Positions 11,471 to 22,900 of a stretch of DNA of 64,000 nucleotides are shown piece by piece. Origin of the DNA: Plasmodium malariae. Taxonomy: Eukaryota > Apicomplexa > Aconoidasida > Haemosporida > Plasmodiidae. Every line of letters starts with the position of its first letter. The first letter of the stretch is position 1. The translations under genes were made by a program, and so were the position numbers. Under the pieces are notes generated by a model. That model saw only the letters and a list, made by a program, of their open reading frames with translations. It was not told the DNA's origin and did not search any database. The stretch is from the NCBI RefSeq assembly GCF_900090045.1, contig NC_041788.1, positions 2,351,501 to 2,415,500 of the forward strand, read 5' to 3'.

Positions 11471-11660
11471 TGTTTTGTTTTGTTTTCATTTATTTTGTTT
11501 TGTTTTCATTTATTTTGTTTTGTTTTCATTTATTTTGTTTTGTTTTCATTTATTTTGTTTTGTTTTCATTTATTTTGTTTTGTTTCATTTATTTTGTTTT
11601 GTTTTCATTTATTTTGTTTTGTTTTCATTTATTTTGTTTTGTTTTTATTTATTTTTTTTT
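11471..11660. repeat. 20-bp minisatellite (ttttgttttgttttcattta)
   Basis: About nine copies are present, one of them shortened by a base. All three plus-strand frames stay open as Phe/Leu/Cys-rich peptides because the strand is almost devoid of A; these are not genes. Two long poly-T runs follow. Confidence 0.9.
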
Positions 11661-11693
11661 GTTTTCATTTTTTTTTTTTTTTTTAATTTTTTT

Positions 11694-11724
<31 letters not shown>

Positions 11725-12446
11725 ATTAACAAGTCATTGGAAGTATACACGTTAATAATATATATGCGTATGCATATGTGTACGTGTATGTATATGTATA
11801 TGAATATGTAATATGTGTATGTATACGTGCACGTTCGTATGCAAGGCACTTTTAACTTGCAGCTATTAGTTTATTAAGCAGTTAACCCACAGACAAACTG
11901 TCTTACAGGGAGGAAGCTCGAATTAGCTATTTTAAAAAAAAAATATATATATAAATACAAGTCCATTTGGATTAGTTGGGCGCAAAATAATAAAAGGCGC
12001 ATAGCAAAATCAAACAATCTAAAAGAAGAAAAATAGCTGGAAATAAATCAGAAAAAGAGAAGCATTTTTTGTGTGTTGAAGCTGATCGTTAATGCTTGTT
12101 TTGACAGAAGAACGTTTGTTTAACCACACATCTACGCAAATGTGCGGAAGTAGAGATGCGCATTTACATAGACAACAGCAATCGCAATAGCAATCGAAAG
12201 TATAAGAGCAAGTACAAACATAGATATATGTTTACGCAACTGCTCTTGTATGTGTACAGGCGTTTCCTTTTACACGTACTGTAATGCACATGCATTGCGC
12301 ACCTACTGCGCTCAACTCCTAGCACATGGACATTCATGTAACTGTTTGGTACTACTCACCTAAGGAACGAAAGGGGTAAAACTAGAAAAGGACAAGTAAT
12401 AAAATTCAAAAATAAACGAATAAGCATCTTTATAAAAAGGATAAAA

Positions 12447-15400
12447 ATGCCCACACAAAGTATGGAAAGGAATAAAGAGATAAATCAAAACGGAACAGAT
12501 AAGGGAAGGAGGGATGACAAAGACGATGGTACGGATGAGAAAGCAAATTTTAAAAAGAATACCAAGAGCACGTATGTGAAAATACTCGATCCTGTGAAAA
12601 AGGAGGTAATAATTTCTTCGGACATATTACAGTTGAATAGAAGTAAAAACGCTAGAGAGACAGATGAAGAGGATGGTGGTAACCACGTTGATAATGGCAG
12701 AAACAAAGTTTTTTATGCTTCATCTAACAAAGAAAAAGATAAAATGAATGTTAACATTACAAGTAAAGGACCTATAAAAGTGGTATATGATACTAGCTTT
12801 AATAAAGATAATCAGACAGACGACCATGAGAAAGAGGAAATAAGAAAAAAAAAGAAAAAAAAAAAAGGGAACAGAAGCAGATGTAGAGGAGGAACAGGAA
12901 GAAGTAGAGTAAACCAGATAAAGTTTTTTAGATTACAGAATTATATATACAAAATATTTACATCAATATTGTGTGTTCTAATTGTTGTTTTAATACTTTA
13001 TGCTTCTATAGATATATCATCTAATTACGGACCCATAATAATTTTGTACATAATATTTTTAGAATTTGGTAGTATGCTAATATCATATATTTTATTGCAA
13101 TTTCCTTTTTTTTATCGAATTATAAAAAATATATTTACCCGAGCTAGAAATGTAAACAAATATTCACATCAGTACAGACCATTATACTATGATAGTCCTA
13201 CGAACAGTGATGATAGAGATTCAATTAGCATAGAACGAGGAAAAAAAAAAAAAAGAAATACGTTTTCCTTTTTCAATTTAAATATGAATAACAAAAGATA
13301 TAGTCTTAAAACTATTTTTACAGCACATAAATCTAACAAGTTTTTGCAAAAAATAGCCGAACAAGAACAGAAGGAGGATGGGTACCAAGAGGGGGTGAAC
13401 ATGAACCATGGAAAAGGTAACACCACTCTCCGTCCTTTTGCTCAGAACACATCTAGGAAGAGAAATGAAGAAGGAGAAAGCGGCATTGTATTTACGGATG
13501 GATATATCAGTAGAGATGCCCCACTAAATGGTACTATAACCAAGCGCATGACTGATCATATGAGAGCCCGAGTAAACGCGCGCGCAAGGGATCGAGGCAG
13601 TGCTCATGCACCGAGTGGTGGTAACTACAAAAGGCAGAGCATATATCTGGACGACTGTAACATGTGGATGAATAACGATTTGAAAAAGGCTAATAAGAGG
13701 AGAAATTTGAATTTGACAAGGTCACTAAGTTTTAACATCCGAGTGAACGAAAGCAACGATATGATGATGAAAGACTCGGCTAGTCTAGATAATATAAAGA
13801 TATTATTAGGACATAGATCTAGTAAATTTATGAGAAATAAAAATAAAATAAAATCGATCAAGTCTTCTATTTATAAGAAATATGTGCCATTAACCTTTGC
13901 TACATCATATAAGGATAACAAGTTGGCACAATTTTTAAAAGCTCATTCAGCAGAGATAAGGTCGTCCAGTTCAAGTGATTACTCAAGTTCGAGTGATGAT
14001 GAGGATGAAACTGGTGGAAGAGGAGCCAAATCGTACAAGAAGATACAAATTTACAAAGCAGTAGAGAACAGAAAAAAAAGTGTGGAAGAAAATTTCATAC
14101 AGAAGAACATAGAATTATATGATAAAAATGAAACCCAGAAAAATTTATATGCAGCTAAAAGTGCATTATTATATAATAATAAGAAAAAAAAAAGAAAAAA
14201 AAAATTCTATGAATTAGCAAGAGGGAAAACAAATCTTCTACGTAAAGTTACTTGTTACAATAATATAAAAAGGATGTTTTATTTTTTTATTAATTATAAT
14301 ATGAAATCATCTAAATCATCAAATAATTTATTTCTCTTCTTTAGAGATGTGTCTTTATATATAAAACATAGGTTTATACATTATATGTCATATGAACCTG
14401 TATGGATTATTGCTATATTAATAAGAATTGTTTTGTGGTGTATTATATGGTTATGGGCAGCTAGCTATATGGAAAGAGAACCAAAAAATTATCAGATAAC
14501 TGAATGGAAGATGAAAAACGTTCCATCCATATATGGTTATATAGAATGTACATTCCAGTGGTGTGGTGTATTTGATTATTTATTTGGTTTATATTTTTCC
14601 AATAATAAATTGAAGTATATTTTTTCTTTTTTTTCTTTGATTGATTTTATTACTACTCCTATATCTTCATTTATTATGAATTTCTTCTGTCATAATAATT
14701 ATAATCAGAATTATTGGTTTCTAATATTAGGCCCTCTTCGATTTTTAAGATTAGTACGAGCTGAGAGTACCATAAGTTCATGCTTTTTTTGGTTAAGTGA
14801 TGTAAAAATTATAATCATAGGTATAATCATTTTAGCTTTGGCCATTTTGTTTACCTTTTCAGGAATTATGTATATACTAGAAGCACCAGATATAGAAAGA
14901 GATTTTGTAACTCCTCTAGATTTCGTATATTTCGGGGTTATAACCATGTCTACTGTAGGGTACGGTGATTATACACCTGTCACAGCAGCAGGTAAGAACT
15001 TAACGATGTTTATAATTATTATATGTATAAGTTTTGTTGGAGCACAATTTAAAAGATTAAAAGAAACGATGTTTAGCCCTAAGACAGTTATGGGTATAAT
15101 ACCTAAACAAGATGATGACTACATTTTGATACTAGGACCAGTCAGTCCAACTCAGTTGTTATATATATGCAAAGGTATAAATAATAGTTTTCCAAATTCA
15201 GTGGAATCTATATTTATATTTACACCTTTACCAGTTATAATATATCGATATGTATATGGAAGTATTGTAAAAAATACGAATATAAAGGTATGTATTAATG
15301 GAGGAAATGAATGTTTCATCTGTCCAAGTATTATCTACGATGCTGTTATTAATGCTAGAGCTTTGTACATACTGAATAATGTAGATTCGGAAAAATATAC

Positions 15401-18400
15401 ATTACTATATCAACAAATATTTTTAGCTAGTAATAATCTTAACTTTAGTAATCATAACCCAAACCAAAGGATAAATCCAGATGATATTTTGCACAATAAA
15501 ATTATGAATAAATGCTCTAGAGAAAAAACGAAAAAGTGGAAATATACAGACATATTATCAGATTATAAAAATGAAATAAATAAAAACAATATGCTTAATC
15601 TAGAAATGAATATTAATATAAATGATTCTTATTTTGTTAGAGAAAAAGATGATCAAGAATGTCTTTTACGATTTATTGGAGCATATAACATATGCAACAC
15701 TGTCATACCGACTACTTTGCAGCTGTCTAATAATACTTATGAAAATCTCATTAAATCAATGAATGTGTACAATTATCTGAGTATGGAAGAATTAAAATAT
15801 GCTCTACTAGCGAAAAGTATTAATTGTAAAGGTCTTTTCTTTCTTATTATTAATTTTTTTTATAAACCTAAAGCAGTGAAAAGTTTGAAGAAATACATAA
15901 TCGATCTGAAGCTACTAATGTATAACCGCATTTTGAAAAGAAAGAACAGGAAAAAAATGAAAAATGGGGAAATTAAAATAAACAAATTTAGTGAAATTTC
16001 ATCTTCAAGTTCTGAGGAGGGTATGTATGTCGATATCGTTTCTCTATTGAAGCAAAACCAAAGGGCGGGTAACTCCCAACAAGAAATCGACCATTCTGAG
16101 GAGCAGGGCCGATCTAACACATGGCGTCAAAATGTTAGCGGCAGTAAAGTTGGACAAGATAGTAATAAGCATAACATGAATAGCACAAAAAGGAGCAATA
16201 ACGTGGAGAGGCACAACGACAACTACGAGTCTAATAGCAGTGAACTAGAGAATGGAAGGAGGAACAATAATGTAGTGATCAATAAAAGTATAGATACAAA
16301 CAAGAATGATATGTTCTTCTTAAATTCCATGGAAGATATGAGTGCATCGCAAAATTTGACATATAAGAGTTATGGCAATATGCTAGAGAAAGTTAGCTTA
16401 AACATGTACTACTACTTAGAAGGATTGAAGTATAATATATATAGATTCCAATTTCCAGAATGTATGAGAGGTTTTTTATTTCAAACCGCATCTGAATATT
16501 TCTATCAGAAGTATAGTGCTTTTCTAATTGGTATTATAACTATGAATAAAGAGATATTTCTTAACCCAGTGGATTATATCATAGGAGAAGAAAACAAATA
16601 CTACTATACGTCAGCCTTTTCAGGAATAATATTAACAACTAGTTTGGACAACTTAATAAAACTGTCTTCTATCAAATCCATTTCAAAGAAAGTCTATGAA
16701 TATAACGATAGGAGAATCAGCGAAAAGTTTAAGGCCGTGAGAAAGGTGGGAAGGAATGGGGCCGGCGCAAATGGAACTCCTAGTAACAATAGAACGCCTA
16801 GTAACAATGGAACTCCTAGTAACAATGGAACTCCTAGTAACAATGGGGCTCCTAGTAACAGTGGAGCTTCCATCGGAAAGGATGGAAGGAGCAAAATGGA
16901 TAACGAAGTAGATATGAAGAATGAGATAAGCAAGAACGACGAAAGTTTAGCTGATATTTCCAACTACTCAAGTAGCATGTCCACAAATAGTGACATCGAT
17001 AATACGAATAGTGATGATGAGGATACAAATGAAAGCAGTAACGATACTGATAACTCTGGAATTGAAAAAGCTGCAAAAAATTCAAATTTACTGTATAATT
17101 TTTTTTTAGGTGTATATGAAGTAGATAATTACATATCTGCATATAGAGATATTTTCACAGAGAAGAGTAAACCACTGTTACTAGTGTGCGGTTGGCCGGA
17201 TAATATTCACATACTCTTTAAACATTTAAAAATTAATTTGTATGGTTCGGTCAATTCGAAAGGGAAGGGAACAAACAGGAAGAGCAGAAGGAAGGGAGAA
17301 ATGAAGAGGGAAGAAACACACCAAGGGAAGCGCGAAAGGAACGATCGGAACCAAAGGAGGAGCATAAAGTATAACATTATCATATTATCGTTACATGTTC
17401 CTAAGTTTAACTACGAAAATGACCTTTTCTATTTTTCAAACAATATTGCGTTTATTAGAGGATCGGCCATGAATAGCACAAATTTGATACAAGCAGGTAT
17501 ATTTTATGCTAAGAGAATAATTATACTGAACGCTAATCACAGCTTGTTCATCGATAAAGATGCGTACAGAATAGACAATGAAGTAATTATTATAAAGAAT
17601 ATGGTGTATCAGTTATATAGTAATATATTTAAAAATAGGAATAATTATATGGAATTAATAAAAAGAATATTTAAGAAAGAATATCGAGATGAAAATATTA
17701 ATGAGAAAATTTTTGCACACGAAATTCCACAGAATATAAAAGAATTAATGAAAGTTGACACATGCTGTTCATCATCGAATTATGATTCATCTAATAGTGG
17801 ATATATACTTAAAAAAAAAGAAAAAAAAAATTTTAACATTTTTAGTGTTAATAAAAACCCATATTTAATTTGTTTAATTAAAAATTCTGAAAGTTTAGAA
17901 TATATTGATGGAAGTATTAATTTATCTTATGAAAATTATAACGATAATGAAAAAATGAACAAAATATGGGAAAACTGTGGTGAGTATATATACACATTTG
18001 AACTTGTATCGGCAAATATATTCGTGGATGAAATGCTACACAATTTAGTTTGTTTCTCATTACCAATAAGTAAATATGCAATTGAATACTCAGTAATTTA
18101 TTCACTTATTGGAATTAATATTAATGAATATTCCAAAAATGCCAAAACGTTTCATAAAAATTTAAAACTTAGTACAGGGCATGTGTTTCTTATTCCAATT
18201 CCATCTTACTTTTATAAAAAAAGCTTTTATAAATGCTTCTCCTACTTCTTGCATAACAAGCAGTGTTTGTGTATTGGAATTTTACGGCATATGGACATTT
18301 CTCCCCTGTGCAGCAAATCCAGGAAACTATTCCTCCTTTCCTGTCCCGCGCGCACCATGAAAATTGAGCGTTATGACCAGGTTTGGAAAAAAAAAAAAAA

Positions 18401-18409
18401 AAAAAAAAA

Positions 18410-18440
<31 letters not shown>

Positions 18441-18476
18441 AAATACAACAAAGTAAATCATAATGCAACAATGTGA
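12447..18476 (+). CDS. Potassium channel with RCK-like domains (K1 type)
   Basis: This encodes 2009 residues. A cytosolic, Lys-rich N-terminus precedes two hydrophobic segments near residues 170-225, a long disordered insert, then a six-segment-like channel core. The S4-like helix [10 protein letters not shown] has arginines at 765, 768 and 771, spaced by three. The pore carries the selectivity filter TMSTVGYGD (833-841), which marks a K+-selective pore, and is followed by the inner helix ending in [10 protein letters not shown]. Downstream, [13 protein letters not shown] (from about 889) starts an RCK-type Rossmann region, and a second one starts near residue 1573 ([11 protein letters not shown]). 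This resembles the BK/Slo layout and suggests ligand or ion gating from the cytosol. A TPSNNG repeat and acidic Ser tracts are inserted. The last 30 residues are translated poly-A and (TA)n, so the true end may differ (a CAG/GT step lies at 18380). Orthology to P. falciparum K1 rests on recalled synteny. Confidence 0.93.
16788..16864 (+). repeat. 15-bp in-frame repeat in K+ channel (TPSNN/G)
   Basis: Five to six copies encode Thr-Pro-Ser-Asn-Asn-Gly-like units in the insert between the two RCK-like regions. The unit is a multiple of three, so the frame is kept. Confidence 0.9.
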
Positions 18477-19938
18477 AAAATAGTACATCAAAGTAAAACA
18501 TAGTATAGCAAAATAAAACAAAACAAAACAGAAAATATTCTGAAATACCGAACAGCCGAAATAAACTCGCAAAGGGCCTGAACAAGCAAAATGCGCAAAA
18601 AAGAAAAAGAAATATATATGAAATAAAATTGGCATAAATTTTATAAAAAGCAGTAAAAGCGGAAATGTAAAAAATAAAAAAAAAATTGCAGAAATTGTGA
18701 AGAGGCAACGAAAATAACCATACCACCAAAAATGAATAATTAAATGATAATAACATGACTCGGCAATAATTTATGTACATGCAATAATAATTATTACTAT
18801 TATTATTACATAATTGTAAATCTTACAAACGATTTTTAATTTTTTATTTTTGAGGTTATAATTAATTTTCTTTTTTTTCTTTTTTCTTTTTTCTTTTTTC
18901 CCATCCATTTAGGCTTACGTAATTGCGTACAACATGAGATAATAATTTTTTTTTTTTTTTTTTTGATGAAAAAGAGAAGGGGTAAATTAGAATGGATATG
19001 AAATGTTAAGGGGGCGAATTCGTTAAAGGGATAACATAAATAAATAAGCAAGCGTGCGAATGTGTAAACGTGCAAAGGTACGTACAGGTGGACTTCTGAA
19101 CGTATGAATACGAAAGAGTAGTAAACCAAATGGACGTGAAAACAACGAACGGATGAATTCTTTCATCAAATTGTGCAGTACCCAATTCACAGTGATAAAA
19201 CTGCTTGTAAAATTTTATGTGTCATAACAAAATACACATCGTCCAAATTAGTGATGTAGTATAATTTTTAAATTTTCATTAGCGTAAGGGGAACAAGAAA
19301 AACAATTTGTGCGATAATATCTACTTATGTTTTGCTGTATATGATTTTAATTTCTTTTTTAAAAACCTCTTTTTTATTTTTTTTGATTCATTTTGAACTC
19401 TTTTTTTTATTCTTTATTTTTTATTTTTTTATTTTAAATATTTCTTTTAATGGTAAAAATGCGTAAAGGGAAAGTGATACACATTTTTTAACATATGTAT
19501 ATATTCCCCATCTAGCGTATATATATATTCTCCTTTTTGTATATATATATATATATTCCCCGTTTTGTACATATATATATATCATCCCCGTTTTGTACAT
19601 ATATATATATCATCCCCGTTTTGTACATATATATATATATCATCCCCTTTTTGCATATATATATATGCCCCTTTTAGCCGCTATATATTCCCATTTTTGT
19701 CAAAAGAATTATAAAATAATTTACCCATCTCCTCATTTTACTGTGTAATTTCTGAATTTGTTCATGTTTTTATTTTTACTTTTTTTAAAAACAAAACCAA
19801 GGTTGTCTTAACCTTCAAAAAAAAAAAAAAAAAAAAAGAAAGAACAGTTTTCTTTGTCTGTATCATTATTTTATATTTTCGTAAAACTTTTTAATTTTAT
19901 ATAAAATAGCAATAAAAAAAAAAAAAATAATAATAAAA
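18477..19938. promoter_or_regulatory. Intergenic region upstream of the 1228-residue protein gene
   Basis: This holds the K+ channel 3' UTR and the promoter of the next plus-strand gene. It contains poly-T runs, a 27-30 bp array near 19.5-19.7 kb and a poly-A tract just before the ATG. ORFs in the opposite direction are Phe/Leu/Tyr-rich and look like noise. Confidence 0.65.
19497..19690. repeat. Imperfect ~27-30 bp array with (TA)n core
   Basis: Five or six units join a CCCC-GTTTTGTAC-like block to a short run of alternating TA; the TA part varies in length. It lies about 250-440 bp upstream of the following start codon. The regular CCCC blocks are striking in such AT-rich DNA. Confidence 0.85.
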
Positions 19939-22900
19939 ATGATCAATTTGCGCAAAAATATCTTAAATAGAATAAAAAAATTTTACAAAAATATTACCAG
20001 CAATGTTGTTATATTTTGCACTAATTTAATGTTTTACAATTTTGATGATGATTTGATATGTACTTTAATTAAGACTTATACGAATATATTAAAAAAATTT
20101 GAAGAAAATAAAGTGAATGTGTACGATGAGTATTTTATAATTTTTAATTACGTTACTTTTTCCTATTTGAATTTTCTTCTTTCTGAATTTGATCAAAGGA
20201 ATTCATATCTTTTTCATATTCCCCATGACTTTAACACGGCATTGTTTATCCCTTCTGGTAGGGAAAAACGGAAAAAGTCTATTTCCAGTGAAATGAAAAA
20301 GGTAGGAATATGCAGGTGTACTAGAAATAAACTACTAACTGGTATGCAAGCTAGATCAACTATTAGTTGTCACTGTTCTGCATTCGGTAAAAAAGAAAAG
20401 TACTGGACTGAAAAAAAATGTATACATTTTAGAAAAAAAGATACTCCTAGGTTTGCAACTGTGAGGGAGAGTTCTCCACCGTGTAACAATGACTCTGTCA
20501 TCTACAATTATACAAGAAATGTAAACAGTAGAAACTACTACAGTGGGAGTTGTACTCGTCACAGATCCGGTGTTTATAGGCACAGGAAGTGTGCTTCTTA
20601 TCGTCATAATGGAAGAAGTTTCAATGATTGTAACTGCGGTATGGACTGTGGGAGGAACCGCATAATGGACAACGAGATAGCGATCGCCGATAATGTCTAT
20701 CCCTTCAGTGATAATTCCGCCTATGCTAGGAAGCCAAACGTGTGTATACATAATCATTCTTCCGAAGGGTGTAAAAATTGTCATACAATTGCATGTACAC
20801 GTTCAGGACAAAAGCGATTTATTAAGGAGTTGAAAATTTTGTGCACACACGTATACTATTGGAAATGTCTCTCTGAGTTACATATAAAATGCAAAAGAGT
20901 TGGTAATACATATGAAAAAAAAAATATATACTTTGATATATACAAAAATGTATATAATTTGTTCAAACGTATGAATAATATGCATCGGGAAAATTTAAAA
21001 CGGATGAGCAGAAAAAAAGAGAAATTATCCATTACTCATAATAATGAAATGGAAAATATTATAAATGAAAATGTAAGAGAAAATGTAATCGGAAAAATAA
21101 ATAAAAAAGATGAATCCTATCAGCAAAAAATTAACGACATGGTTTACAAACACATAGCCGAGAAAGAAGCGTTAAGTAGACATATAGACCATGAACTAAG
21201 CGTAATGCAACATATTAATTTGAAGGAGTATAAAGAGAATATCTTATACATTTTTAATATTATAAGGAGTAAGAAAAACGTGTTATCGTTACCCCCTTTG
21301 CCAACAGAAGGAGATAAAAGGAGTCTACTTACGGGAAAAAAAAAAGAAAAAAAAAAAAAAAGCAAAGTCAGTGGGGTGCAATATGAACCGTATAACGAGC
21401 AAAATAAGAGTAAACATTTTGCATACATATTAAATTATTTTAATTTTTTTTTTTTATATAAATTAATGAGAAGCAAAATGAATGTACTGAGTTATTTACA
21501 CCTTCACATGAACAGTTCCCAATATGATACCCTCAAGGTGTCCATTATATTTAGTTTAGGTGACCCACATAATTTGTTTGAGCGTCACAACAAAAATAAC
21601 GTCAAATTAAAAAAAAAATTTCTGAACACGTTAAGAAGTATGTGTAATAGTGTTCATTATACTTATGGGAATAGAAATGAGATTACCATGGATGAACAGC
21701 ATCCTAGTTATTATGCTAACAAATTTGTGGAGCAAAATGGTGAAAGCATTAGCGAAGAGAACTCTTATAGGGGAAGCATGTTCCATTATAAGAATGATCA
21801 AATAGAACCATCAGTCATTAAGAACAACAACCCCACGGGTGGTAGTAACGGTAGGAACAAAAATAGTGGAAACTGTGAGGAAAGAAACAGTAGTAACAAT
21901 ATTAGTAATAGTAGTAGTAACCGCGCAGGTGTGGGTAAGTTAGCTGTAGAGAAATATAAATGCTCCAAATACTTTAATGCAAATGGCCAATTCAGAAAGA
22001 GTAGTAGAGAAAAAAAAGAGGAATTTTTCTTAAAAAAAAGCTATTGTAGTACGTACAAATTTTTAAGAGAAGATTCCATTCGCTTTTTAAAAATGCAAAC
22101 ATACAACTATGACAATGACAAAATTAGATTAAACGAGTTAAGTTTAAAGGAGAAAAAACTTAATGGACTAATACTTTATATTAATGAAAATATAACAAAC
22201 TGCTCTAAACAGAATATATACAAAAATCTCTTTAATATCAGTTTATCAAGAACAGATTTTATATTTCCCAGTGTGATTGACCAATTAGACTTGACTAAAC
22301 TTATCCAAAAATGTAGTGCTCCTTATAGATGCTCTTTTGAAAAAAAAAAAAAAAAAAAATTTCACAACACGAATGATTGCAAAAACGATTGCAAAAACGA
22401 TTGCAAGAATGACTGCAAGAATGACTGCAAAAACGATTGCAAGAATGACTGCAAGAATTATTACCCAAATGAGGAAAAAGATTCTTTTTGCTTAGATCAG
22501 AATATCTTTTTTTCATCCTTTGGAAATATTATCATAACAAGACACAAAAACTTAAAAGTAGCAATGAACGGAAATAATTTAAAGGTACACCGACAAATGA
22601 AGGTATTCCAAGGTATGGGTTGTTACGAAGATACGGAAGACCTAGTTGGCGGAAAAGAAAAAATCAACAATGGCTTTTCTAGCACAACTACGTCCAAAAA
22701 TGGTGCTAGTGGAAGTAATAGTAGTATTGATAGTAGTATTGGTGGTAATAGTGGTGGTAATAGTGGTGGTAATAGTGGTGGTAATAGTGGTGGTAATAGT
22801 GGTGGTAATAGTGGTGGTAGTAGTGGTGGTAGTAGTGGTGGAAGATGTGCTCCTGCTAATGCCGCTAGTAGAAGCTCTATTCGTTGTGGTGATACACGGC

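Larger units (their letters stand above)
8595..12446. promoter_or_regulatory. Divergent intergenic region between helicase and K+ channel
   Basis: These 3.85 kb separate two divergently transcribed genes, so both promoters and 5' UTRs must lie inside. No convincing gene is seen. It holds four minisatellites (9, 15, 14 and 20 bp units), a (TA)n run at about 10.85 kb, many poly-T runs and short CA/TG-rich patches. The last 550 bp before the channel ATG are less AT-rich and probably its 5' UTR. ORFs here are translations of repeats. Confidence 0.7.

Noticed and set aside
11461..11811. Plus-strand ORFs of Phe/Cys/Leu/Ile
   Set aside because: They are the 20-bp T-rich array plus poly-T runs read in three frames.
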